Both the position numbers and the translations under genes were made by a program. The notes beneath the pieces are model-generated. The model saw only the letters and a program-made list of their open reading frames with translations. It was not told the DNA's origin and did not search any database. A stretch of DNA of 64,000 nucleotides from Ophiosphaerella korrae (Eukaryota > Ascomycota > Dothideomycetes > Pleosporales > Phaeosphaeriaceae): positions 496,001 through 560,000 of the forward strand of contig JALNQF010000002.1 in NCBI GenBank assembly GCA_028456385.1, written 5' to 3'. Shown here piece after piece: positions 25,130-34,985 of this stretch. How positions within the stretch are numbered: position 1 is the first letter of the stretch; the number at the start of each line of letters is the position of its first letter.

Positions 25130-25366
25130 ACGTGTTCCACCAGTCCCCGGGCCACACCACTCCTCGGGCCACCTTATCAAAATCAGCTTTGCAAGATTTT
25201 AAAAATTAGTACCTATAGATAATATCTATGGCTAGAGTAGTTTTACTATTTCATAAAGAGGGACAAGAGCATTGGTGCAATGTTATGATTAATTGGAAAA
25301 ATCTTGGCGCTAGTTTTGGTGAGGTGGCCCGAGGAGTGGTGTGGCCCGGGGACTGGTGGAACACGT
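25130..25366. mobile_element. Tc1/mariner-type MITE, 237 bp, nested in PIF-like copy 1
   Basis: Perfect 45 bp terminal inverted repeats start acgtgttccaccagtccccg and continue through ggccacaccactcctcgggc to cacct, at both ends. TA dinucleotides flank it (25128-25129 and 25367-25368). The sister copy at 46.6 kb has the uninterrupted site (ctctgtaccctgc), so element, target duplication and empty site can all be read directly. It has no coding capacity. The perfect TIRs suggest a recent insertion compared with the host element. Confidence 0.9.
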
Positions 25367-25719
25367 TACCCTGCTTAGTGCTGATATGACCCACAAGTTA
25401 CCTCTTAAGGCCTTTAAACAGTTTAATCTTGGCAACTCACCTCTGGAGCTGTTTTTATTTTTCAAATCGATTTAACTTACGCACGTGATGCCTCCACTCC
25501 ATCCAGCCCATCGTAAGGTAGTTATCGCCAGCGTTGAGGCAGCCGTAGCGGCAGTTGCTGCCGTACTCACTCAACTTAGAGAGGAGCCTATAGGCGTACA
25601 AGCGTACAAACCGTACGATAGTCTTAGGCAGCGCTGGCTCCAGGATTGCAGAAGTAATCCACAGCAGTTATACAGTGAAACTCGCCTCTACGAGAGAGCT
25701 TATCTAGGTAGTCGTCTAC

Positions 25720-26296
25720 CTCTACTAAATCACTAACATCGTTAGGGCTAGTACTGCTTAAGAGTTCCTTGAAGCTTTAAGACAACTCGCTAGTAGCTAA
25801 GACATTTTCAAAGAGTGTTCGTAGTAGTAACTACACTTGAGGATCGCTGAGATGGAGATGGAGAGGCCTTACTGAGGGCAGCGCGAGCGACTTGCGCGAG
25901 ATTGGCGTCGTAGGGCGTACTTGGAGGCTCCATGAGGTTGAGACGGTCACAAAAACTGCCGAGATGGAAACTCAACCCCTCGTGCTCCTGCTACAACATC
26001 CCCAACCTACCAGTGACTTGGCATAGCCCTGAGTGACTCGGTTTAACATCTACTAAATTACTAACATTATTAAGGCTAGTACTACTTAAGAGTTCCTTAA
26101 AGCTTTAAGACAACTCGCTAGTAGCTAAGACTCTTTTAAAGAGTGTTCGTAGTAGTAACTATACTTAAGGGTTACTAAGATAGAGATAGAGAGGCCTTAC
26201 TAAGAGCAGCGCGAGCAACTTGCGCGAGATTAGCGTTATAGGGCGTACTTAGAGGCTCTATAAGGTTGAGACGGTTACAAAAACTGCCGAGATGGA
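25720..26296. repeat. Direct duplication of ~250 bp inside PIF-like copy 1
   Basis: Segments of about 25720-25969 and 26047-26296 match along their length, separated by ~77 bp. Differences are nearly all transitions: the first unit keeps C/G (gagatggagatggagaggcc, gaggatcgctgagatgg) where the second has T/A (aagatagagatagagaggcc, aagggttactaagatag). The second unit resembles the corresponding region of copy 2. This is the pattern expected if one unit escaped RIP or was acquired later. Confidence 0.82.
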
Positions 26297-26451
26297 ATAC
26301 AAACAACAAACTACCGCACTAAACACACCAAAATTTTGTCTGGTTCGATTCGGTAAGGCCAGTGGCGGAAACTAAGGCGCCCTCGGCCACGCTACCGGCG
26401 TTACCTCCAGCATAAACTATTTGAAAAACAGCTGGCGCACCGAACAGGCCC

Positions 26452-26931
26452 TTATTCGTGCTTCATTTTTTGTTGCTGACTCGCCATTTGGTGGGCATAT
26501 GCATGATCTAATTGGGTGGCATACCATATGCAGGAGCGCCTCATGCACAGGCTTGCCACTGGGCGATACCATATGGCACAGGCTTACCATTGGGCGGTGC
26601 TACACGGAGGAGCCTCATACGCAGGCTTGCCATTGGGCGGTACATCATGCATGCATGATTGCTGGTTGGGTGAGTACTCAGGCATCATGATTATGACCGC
26701 AGAATCTACAATATTTCTGCATTTAATTCGCTATTCTCATGAGTTTGACGGGCTGTGGCTGAGTTTGACCAACCACCATGCAGCAAGTTTACCACTTGCC
26801 GGTGAGCTGTCCAGCGGAATGGCGCAAGTCGTTGAATACAAACCCTCCTCGTAGCTGTCAACCCATTGTCAGAGTGCATTTTTCCAAGTATCCTCCAATC
26901 TTCATTCTCTCGATCATATAAACCTCCAAAG
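26452..26931. other. Intergenic segment with degenerate ~36 bp tandem repeat
   Basis: Bases ~26537-26645 contain three imperfect units sharing caggcttgccactgggcg, caggcttaccattgggcggt and caggcttgccattgggcggt, spaced about 36-56 bp apart. The remainder is probably the promoter of the peptide gene at 26932. No other gene is seen. Confidence 0.55.
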
Positions 26932-27111
26932 ATGACCCTAGTATCTGGGCAACACATGTCGAGAGCCACCGACAGTTCTGAAAGCCTGAACGCCTCGCTG
27001 ATCTTTGGAGTTCTTGCAACTTTTATCGCAGTCCTCGGGATAGGCGTTGCAGTCCTACAACTTCGCCATATGCGACGGCAACGGGTGCTGCACGTCTACG
27101 AGATGGCATAG
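26932..27111 (+). CDS. Tiny single-pass membrane peptide, paralogue B
   Basis: The ATG at 26932 gives 59 residues: a polar N-terminus (MTLVSGQHMSRATDSSESLN), one hydrophobic segment (FGVLATFIAVLGIGVAVLQL) and the tail RHMRRQRVLHVYEMA. Similarity to paralogue A is clear over the last ~38 residues, while the N-termini differ in length and sequence. Conserved spacing of the LQLRHM and VYE motifs argues for function. The PIF-like element sits between the two paralogues. Confidence 0.62.
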   Translation: MTLVSGQHMSRATDSSESLNASLIFGVLATFIAVLGIGVAVLQLRHMRRQRVLHVYEMA

Positions 27112-27574
27112 CCTAGGTACGCAAAACCGAGCTCCAGATTATCAGCTTTAATAAATAATAGATACGATTTCATGTTCATATAATTGGGGAGGCTTATTGG
27201 CTTAGGGACTCGCGGATGTAACGGATCCCATTCTGTTCTATCACTATCAGCATACGCTAAGAGACGAAATAGGCTTCACGCATACCCCAATAATCATAAA
27301 AAGCATATACATTCGCTCTACGCATCCTTAAAAATACCCATCATGTATGCTCATTACGAATGCCTTCCCTGTGACGAATGAACTTGTCAAACCCACCCAT
27401 GCAAATAAATGCCACGTCCCATCAAAATCACAAAACGCCATGCTAGAATGACAAATCCGTACCAAGACGAAAAAGGGGAAAAAAGGTGTGTATGAAAACA
27501 TAATGATCTGGAACGCAACCCCGTGTATCCAAATAAACAAACAGACAAAAGCATAGTCTACAGGCTTGGTCCTT
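27112..27574. other. 3' flanks of peptide gene B and the TCP11-family gene
   Basis: AT-rich convergent intergenic region; nothing further seen. Confidence 0.4.
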
Positions 27575-30505
27575 CTATGTAGATGAACTCGAGACATTGG
27601 AGCCAGATTCCGCGCTGGACGAACGCGTGAGTTCCTCACCGTCAAGACCACCTTCTTCTAATTCGACTGCAATCTCTTCATACCACTTTCCATGTGTTTT
27701 GCGATCAAATTCGCTGACTTTGCTAAGCTGGTCGCAAATATTTGCGACTTGGGAGACAAACTCGGAAAGGCCTGTGGTTGCTAGTCCGGCGATGGCTGTG
27801 CTTGCTGCGTTGACGCGTTCGTCGGAACTACTGGCCGATATGCGGTTGAAGATGTGGGTCTTAAGGCGCTGGAAGAGGACCTTGAGAACGGGGTCAGAGA
27901 GCTTGCCAGATTCGGCCTGGGTGAGAAGACGGGTGATGGTTGAGGAGAGCTGCGCACGTGTCGAGGGGGGCATGTTGTGCGACGATTCCAGTAGAGATAA
28001 GATCTTGGCGGGGGTGCCTGGATCTTTCATGTAGCCGTCTTTCAAAACGTCCCACATCCTGTTGGCTTGTGGCTTCCATGGCGATCTAACATCCCGCTTC
28101 AAAAGATTTTTCGCAGTCAGAAGGATACCACCAATGGTCGTGATACGCAACGCGTCCTCACGGATGCTTGAGATACGAGCGCGATCCAGCTCGAGGGTCT
28201 CGGGAAGTTCAGAGTCTCGAAGTGGAGGTGTAGCAATCGCAAGGTCTACGAGGCCGCGTGCGTAAATCTTGTGAGCTGTGGGGCGGTTATTAGTATTGTT
28301 TTGGCTCCAAGGATCTCGCCGATCAGCCTCGGTGTGCATGTTGACTGCGGCGCTTCGCCACCAGCGCCGTGTGCGGTCAAGGACGACTTTGCCCTCTTCC
28401 AGGTCTTGAGCAAACATTCGCTGTTCGTATCCGATGGCTTCCTTGATTAAAGTGGGTGCTGCATTCATCAAGAGGAAGTTGGAATAATCCAACGACAGGA
28501 GGTCGATGACATGGAGAAGCTTGAAAAGCTTCTCTATCATTTCCGGTAGCTCGCCTTTTTCCTTGAGATCATTGGCAAGTGCCTGGATTTGTTCATCTCT
28601 GAAAGGAGCACAGAGTTTGGGAAGAATAGTGGCAATGAAGCCAAAAAACTTCTCATATGAAAAAAGTCCCTGCCTGCATTGTGTGTTGATGAGCTCCGGA
28701 TCCAACGTCTCCGAGATCAAGTTGTGCATCGAGTTTCCAGCGTTTAATAGACGTAGAAGCTTGCCACGAATATTCTCCGCCATAGCAACCGTCCAATTTG
28801 TGCTTTCACCGTCTTGGAAACCCTTGAGCATCGCATCGCAGAGTGCGCGATTGAGCGCATTCCTCACGTCTGCTGTCGGTGATGCGTCAATTCGGTACTC
28901 TTTGTCAATAGAGAGTTCATGGATGAGAACACGGTTATTTGGCACAACTGTGAAAACCTTGGAGAGTGAGTGGGCTTGGTGGCCTTGACTAGGGGGCGTT
29001 TGATGACCTTCAACGCCTGAAGCCGCAAGCTCCGAGGCAGCCTCAGCCTGAATAGCTGCGCTGTCGCCGGATGTCGAAGACTCCGATGTCGCACCCATGA
29101 CAAGTCGAGGTCGTGCCGTTTCTCCTGCTGGCTTCTTCTTTGGTCTTAACCTTCGGCTTTCACGAATAGCTTTCCTAATCAAAGCCAGAGCTTTGTCAGG
29201 TCCTGCCAACTTCTTTATTTTGCTGAGTAAAATGGCTTGGTTATCCCGAATGCCGTTTTTATACTCATTCGCGACTTCGTCGACGGTCTCGTCCTTGACA
29301 CTCTGCCAGATTTCATCAAGGCTGACGAAAGATGCGACCATAGTCTCTACAAGCGACGAAGAATCCCGAGCCTTCCAGTCGTTGAATGCATTGACAAATG
29401 CACCATGGGCCAATAGAACAGTCTCTGTCTGGGTTGGGGAAGGCGTATAGTAGTTAAATGTTGTGAGTTTTCCTAACGCCGACTCGAATGAGATGACGAG
29501 GTCTTTAGCCTTGCTGATGAGGTCTTGTTCTTGCTCACCATCTCGACTGAGAACATGCGCTGGGTGCCCTAGAATCAGGTATGCGGATAGGAAGGTTCGG
29601 ACGGCTGTGCTGCGAGATACTGGATCCTGGTCTGGGAGCAGTACAAAAACGGTCATGATCTTCTCCGTGGTCCTAAGTACTGCCTCGTCTGCAAGTAGCG
29701 CGGTAATATCTTCAAAGCTAGTGTCGCGAATCTTCTCAATCGACAAACCGAGCTCCGACCACGAATCAACAATGTTTTTCCTAAGCCTTGCCCGCCAAGC
29801 TGACTGTATTCTCTTCGCAGCATCTTCAGAGCTTATAGCGGACCAATCAATAGCTTGATTGGGGTCTACTAGGGGCGAGCTGGATGCTCTAGGCCTGCGA
29901 GGATTGCGCTTGTATTCCAGCCTCCTCTTCTCCGCATCTGCCAGCTTTCCCTCCATTTCTACCCGGTATCTGCGTTCCTCGGCAGCCTTGCGCTCTTTCA
30001 TGTCCTCGGCCACTTTTTTTGCTCTTCTGACTTCCTCAGCACATGCAGCGGCTACTTGTGCGAGATGCCGTTCGCGGGCAACTTTGGCAGCCAACGCCCT
30101 CTCTTCACTATTGGACGCTCGTGGGGCAGCCTTGGCCTTGGCCGCGCGCAATCGCACCTGTTCGGCATGGGCAGCTCTGTCAGCTAATCTTGCTTTCCTG
30201 GTCTCGAGAATCGAAGCACGACGAAGATGCTGAGCAATGTGGTGGCTTTGGCAGCTGACTCGGTATGAGCGGTTCGACGTGTGCGAGTGTGTTGAAGATA
30301 ACGAGTTTCGCCGCGACGAGGCGGCGGACGACTTGCGGCGATTGTTTGAGTGACGATAGAAGCGAGCAGCAATTCGAGGTGGAGGCGCGGATGGGTTAGT
30401 CCCCGCGCCGTCCGAGAGGACCATGTCGGGCTCCTCTGGTATGTCGTCGTTCTCTCGCTGCAGCTGCGAGCTGACCATGTCGACTTCCGAATCGGTCAAA
30501 GGCAT
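27575..30505 (-). CDS. Sok1/TCP11 family protein with IQ motif
   Basis: A single open frame of 976 residues starting at 30505 (MPLTDSEVDMVSSQLQREND). Residues 1-100 are polar and basic with three RRxS sites (RRKSS, RRNS, RRAS). Residues ~100-200 are a charged Ala/Glu/Arg-rich coiled coil. An IQ-type calmodulin-binding motif follows at ~229-245 (AAKRIQSAWRARLRKN). The rest is helical and matches the TCP11 family, including a long C-terminal segment with LDLLSLDYSNFLL and YEQRMFAQDLEEGK. In budding yeast the member Sok1 was found as a high-copy suppressor of protein kinase A loss; in mammals TCP11 is linked to cAMP signalling in sperm. A role in PKA signalling is therefore plausible here. The family assignment is from pattern recognition; no enzymatic motif is seen. 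Confidence 0.8.
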   Translation of the reverse strand: MPLTDSEVDMVSSQLQRENDDIPEEPDMVLSDGAGTNPSAPPPRIAARFYRHSNNRRKSSAASSRRNSLSSTHSHTSNRSYRVSCQSHHIAQHLRRASILETRKARLADRAAHAEQVRLRAAKAKAAPRASNSEERALAAKVARERHLAQVAAACAEEVRRAKKVAEDMKERKAAEERRYRVEMEGKLADAEKRRLEYKRNPRRPRASSSPLVDPNQAIDWSAISSEDAAKRIQSAWRARLRKNIVDSWSELGLSIEKIRDTSFEDITALLADEAVLRTTEKIMTVFVLLPDQDPVSRSTAVRTFLSAYLILGHPAHVLSRDGEQEQDLISKAKDLVISFESALGKLTTFNYYTPSPTQTETVLLAHGAFVNAFNDWKARDSSSLVETMVASFVSLDEIWQSVKDETVDEVANEYKNGIRDNQAILLSKIKKLAGPDKALALIRKAIRESRRLRPKKKPAGETARPRLVMGATSESSTSGDSAAIQAEAASELAASGVEGHQTPPSQGHQAHSLSKVFTVVPNNRVLIHELSIDKEYRIDASPTADVRNALNRALCDAMLKGFQDGESTNWTVAMAENIRGKLLRLLNAGNSMHNLISETLDPELINTQCRQGLFSYEKFFGFIATILPKLCAPFRDEQIQALANDLKEKGELPEMIEKLFKLLHVIDLLSLDYSNFLLMNAAPTLIKEAIGYEQRMFAQDLEEGKVVLDRTRRWWRSAAVNMHTEADRRDPWSQNNTNNRPTAHKIYARGLVDLAIATPPLRDSELPETLELDRARISSIREDALRITTIGGILLTAKNLLKRDVRSPWKPQANRMWDVLKDGYMKDPGTPAKILSLLESSHNMPPSTRAQLSSTITRLLTQAESGKLSDPVLKVLFQRLKTHIFNRISASSSDERVNAASTAIAGLATTGLSEFVSQVANICDQLSKVSEFDRKTHGKWYEEIAVELEEGGLDGEELTRSSSAESGSNVSSSST

Positions 30506-31318
30506 AATGTTTATATCGTGTTACTTGTACAGGAGTCGCGCGGCCAGGTATGTCGAGTCGGCGCAAGGGAAATAGATGTCGCTGGTGCTAGGCCTGGCTG
30601 TGTATGAAACAGGGCACGTCCTCGATGACGGTACTTGTTTGGAACGGCCCGCAAGCAGTCGCGGTAAGAAACAGGGGCAAGATGAGCAGGCAAGAATACG
30701 ATACACAGAAGTGAAGGGAGGCCACTGTGGATTAGCGACAGGCGAGTGGGTGCGGTGGCAGTAGTAGCAGTAGTAGCACTAGCGTTGGTGTTGGCAGTGG
30801 GCGCAAGCGATAAGATCGAGGACGCCCTCTCGAGTCCTGCAGCGATGCTAAGGTAAAGGAGGAATGCAAGCAGGCTATAACGACAGCTGCGGCAGAGAAG
30901 AGAATGGTGAAACAAAGCAGAGACGGCCAACTGCACTCATGTCTGACTAGAGGGCAGTAAGCAGGCAAGTATTGCGCGTGGCTGGGGAGGGGTCGCCTGC
31001 TCGTGCTTTCCATGAGGATGACGAACCGGTTTCTGCCAAGGCTGACATGCGCATGACAAGCGAGACGAGGGGGAGGCTAGAGGCTAGAGAAGTCTATCGA
31101 AACTGATCGACGCCGCGCATTTCTTGCAACCCCACGCTCAGCCCTACCGATATATCATCTACTTTATCAAATATAACCATCGTGCCATATGCAGCCAAGT
31201 GATGAAGCCCACACAAGACAAGCCTGCTTCTGGTGAGGCTAAATAGGCGCATCTATGCACATCGTTTCAACCCTGCCTATTTCTTTGTATTCATCGCATT
31301 GCTTCTCTCAATAAAAGT
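30506..31318. other. Intergenic region upstream of the TCP11-family gene
   Basis: Contains the promoter and leader of the TCP11-family gene and the 3' flank of the kinase-TPR gene. CA/GT-rich short frames overlap on both strands; none is supported as coding. Confidence 0.4.
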
Positions 31319-34300
31319 CTACGCTATTGTCTTCTCTACCTCTCCTTGCCATCTATCCAGAGCCCGGACCGAACATTCTGTATCCGGGTGATCATCTCCG
31401 AGAACCTCCCTCCTTCGGGCGATGCATTCCTTCATAAGCGAAATAGCTTCGTCGTCGCGGCCCTGACGCTTGATCACGTATGCCAGATTGTCCATGCTAA
31501 CCAGCGTGTTTGGATGCATTTCTCCGAGTGTTTCGTCGAAAGCGTCCATTACATCTATACCCAGGCTTTCTGCCTCGTCGAGCTGACCTTGATACCGGTA
31601 TACAGACGATAGGTTTGCCATACTGTTCAGTGTAGTCAAATGTTTAGGCCCCAGAATCCTCGTATTGACATCGATGATCTCTAGGCTCAGCTCCTTGGCT
31701 TCCTTCCAATGTTGGGTTTGTATGTAAATGACTACCTGGTTTGCAGCGCAAACCAACGTGCCTGGGTGTTCTGGTCCATATAGTCTCTTCCTTATCCCCA
31801 ATACTTTAGAGTTCAATGCTCCAGCTTCCTCGAAGCGCTCTTGGTTCAGATAAGTGGTTGCTAAGCCAGAAATACTAGCCAAGGTACTGGGATGTTCCAA
31901 TCCGAATATTCTTGTCCGTGCCTCTGTCACCTCCACTTGCATCTCCTCAGCAAGTTCCAGCTGTCCTTTTTCCATGTATATCGATGATAAGAGATCTCGG
32001 CTAGTCAACGTCCGTCGGTGGTCTGGCCCAAATACCCGGCTCATTTTCTCCAAACACTGAAGGCTAAGCGCTTCCGCATCTTTTAAATGGCCTTGATTCA
32101 AAAGCAACAACACTAAATTGCTGAGGTTTTCCAATGTGTCTGGATGTTCTGGTCCAAGAGTCTGTCTCATTCTTTCTGTGGCCGGTACCAGTAGTCGTTC
32201 AGCTTGCGTCAACCAGCCCTGGTCGATATGTATAGATGCTAAACTGCATACTGCGTTTAGTGTTCGTGGATGATCCTCTCCTAGTAACTTCTTTGTTTTC
32301 TCCATTACCTCCATCTGTGAGTATCTTGCCTCAAACCAGCGCCCTTGCTTCGCATATATCTGTGCAAGATTTGCCTGGCAATCCAATGTGTCCAGGTGCT
32401 GTTCAGATAATCCTTTCCTGATCTCGACTTCTTGTAGCTTGACCCTTTCAGCATCTTTCCACCGACCTTGATCCAAATATATCATGGCGAGGTTATTCAT
32501 GGTACTTAGTGTTGCCTGGTGTTGATCACCAATTACTCTCTTCTGGATTGCTAGTACCTGCAGCGTTAGCTCTTCAGCCTTGACCTCCTCCCCCCGGTCA
32601 CTCAAAACTCCAGCTAGGCTTGACATAGTCTCAAGAGTATTTGGGTCCTCCTCTGTAAGTATCTTAATTCTTGCTTCCACCACCCACGTTAGTAGCTCTT
32701 GAGCCTCCTTCCAATGTCCTTGATCTCGTTTGACTAGAGCCTTATTGTGAAGGGAAGTCAGCGTAACTGGATGCTCATCTCCTAGCATCTTCTTATTGAT
32801 CGCTATGACTTTTGAGAATAAATCTTCGGCGAGTTCCCATTGTCCGCGATCTTTGAACAGTAAAGCGAGATGGGCTCGGCTAGCTGTCGTATCTACATGT
32901 TCCTCGCCGAGGATCCCTTGCCTCATCTTTATCACTTCTTTCAGAAGCCTCGACGCCTCATCCCAGCGTCGTTGATGTCGGTATATTAATGCCAGATGAT
33001 CCATGGTATCAATCGTCAAAGGATGTGTATCGCCAAGTCGTCTTCTCGCTACTGCCAATACATGATCCTCAAGCTTCTCTGCATCTTGCCACCGTTCTTG
33101 ATATCCATATGTCGTTGCAAGGTTGCCCATATCTATTATAGTCCTAATATGTTCCTCCCCATCTAAGCATTTTGAGGTCTCTACAAGCTCGGCATACAAA
33201 CCTTCGGCCTCTTTAAATCTACCTTGGCCCAGGAGAATGTCTGCCAATGTCGAAATTTGTCCTTGGGTCAACGAATGATCATCTCCAAAAACAGCCCTCA
33301 AATCTTGGACTTCTCTCTGAACAACTTCTTCGGCTCGAAGCAATAGATCCCTTTCCCGATAGTACTGGCTAAACTCAATGGGTTTAAGGAAGCTTAGGTT
33401 GGCTAGTTGATAACCTAATGCCCCTGTTATTTTTGATTTTGGTTTTCGCTCGCGGATCTGTCGGATCTGGTCCTCGGCTGTATCTTCACTTTGGTCGTTG
33501 ACATGGCCAAGAATCTCCAATCTCGCATCCCTTATAACTCCCAAACCAATCTTGTGGCACAGAGTCAACTGTTCAATCATGTTTGACCTTGATCGGCCTT
33601 CAAGACCTTCCGTCTTCAGATTAGTGGCAACTAGTTCGAGCTGCGATGCGATGAACGATCGAATCCGAAAGTCGGCCTTGTATAGGTCGGGTAGGAGTGG
33701 TGCAATCTTTAGAGCGTTAAGGAAGATTTAAGGTTTCAGAGAGACATAACAAAACATACCAAAAACTCTTCGTTAGCATAGTTTTCGTTTTCGACAGCAA
33801 TGAAGGTATCCGGAATGTTCCTGTCCTAGTTACAAAATCGTAACATTTTCATGCACTTTAAGCTTACCTATCGGATTTCAGAAGAGTTAACAGATAGTCC
33901 CAATCTGTACTACGTGTTTGAGGATCTACGCAGAGAGTGGACCGGAAAAAGAGCGCCAAATTCATCATCGCCTTGGAATCAAGGTGCTTCTCATGGTTTA
34001 TCTCCTGGATCGCCCATTCGAGAAGCTTTCCATTTTTCCAAGAGAGAAGTATATCTTTCTTTTCTGTCCAGTCGTGGGCATCGAAAGAAAAGTTATGCGA
34101 TACATCTATCTCCACTGAGGCCGGTGATGTCGATGATGATTGCATACCGAGAAGCCATAAACACATCATGCTATAAGAATATAAATCCATCGCTTTAGCA
34201 TCGGAGATACGGAAGCCTCTTTTGTGATATTCTGGGGCATTCCATGGTACTGATTCAGGTACCCTAACGAGATCCTGCTCGCTCTGATAATGAGTAGAGA

Positions 34301-34985
34301 AGCCAAAGTCTGCTACTTTCGCAACATAGAACCCTGGCGGTTTTTCGAAGATGAGCACATTCTGAGGCTTGATGTCTCCGTGAATGATTTCTGTTCAGGT
34401 CAACATGAAGCTGAGATAAAGTGTACTATACACACTATTCCGATGCATATCCCTCACGGCAATACCCACATCTACGCATAGCTTAAGTCTGTCCTCCAGA
34501 TGTAAACACTTCCCCTGAACAGAATGGGCAAATTGCTGAAGATCCGTATGATCGGACTTTTCAAAAACCAAAACGGGCCAGATTTGGTCATCTTGGGGAA
34601 TATCCCAGCATATGCCAATGAGCTGAACGAGATATGGATGATTACGGACCAGCCGATGGCAAAGCACCGACATTTCCTGAGCGACTTCTCTATACGGGTC
34701 AGACGCAACGTGATTGAAGCGCTTGAAGGCATAGCTAGTTTGCACATTGAGTAGCGTTTGGCTTATTTCTCCTTGTCCACCGCGCCCGACGCGGCCCAAT
34801 CGAGCTTGCCATGTGATTGGGAGTAGATCAATCTTCAACCGCTGCAAAAGGGTGAGCAACGTAATAAAATTGCAATTAGAATATATATCTGCAAGATGAA
34901 ATGGTGTTGCGCTTGCTTCAAAGGATGAAGTCCAGGGATTGGTTCCAAGAGAGTAGTGGAAAGTTGCACCGTACGGACTTGCCAT
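31319..34985 (-). CDS. Protein kinase fused to ~15 kinesin-light-chain-type TPR repeats
   Basis: Exons 34985-34436, 34390-33868, 33820-33760 and 33706-31319 give 1,173 residues in one frame. Kinase features: glycine loop GRGGQGE (~67-73), lysine in YAFKRF (K88), catalytic loop HGDIKPQN (D189) created by splicing, DFG at 211-213 and NAPEY. All key residues are present, so it should be active. The domain is followed by a linker and then, from about residue 520 to 1160, about fifteen 42-residue TPR units. They share a pattern such as LGDEHPVTLTSLHNKALV with WKEAExL, as in kinesin light chain and fungal NLR-type proteins. No NACHT or NB-ARC nucleotide-binding domain was seen. The acceptor of the last intron is AAG (33707) and the fourth exon phase depends on it. 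The start at 34985 is the first ATG with a long open frame; an upstream exon cannot be excluded. Cellular role unknown. Confidence 0.8.

Larger units (their letters stand above)
24982..26451. mobile_element. PIF/Harbinger-like non-autonomous element, copy 1 (with nested MITE)
   Basis: The left end reads ggccctggtcggtgcgccag. The right end, reverse-complemented, reads gggcctgttcggtgcgccag: imperfect ~20 bp terminal inverted repeats. Flanks are TAA on the left (24979-24981) and TTA on the right (26452-26454), the 3-bp target type of PIF/Harbinger (Tourist-like) elements. A second copy lies at 46476-47563 and matches along its whole length. The element has no recognisable transposase; a short open frame at 25485-25736 has no DDE or helix-turn-helix motif. 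Copy 1 is longer because of a nested 237 bp insertion (25130-25366) and an internal duplication (25720-26296). The superfamily call rests only on TIR style and target site. Confidence 0.72.

Noticed and set aside
25485..25736. Open frame within PIF-like copy 1 as a transposase fragment
   Set aside because: The 83-residue translation has no DDE, helix-turn-helix or other transposase feature and reads like low-complexity host sequence.
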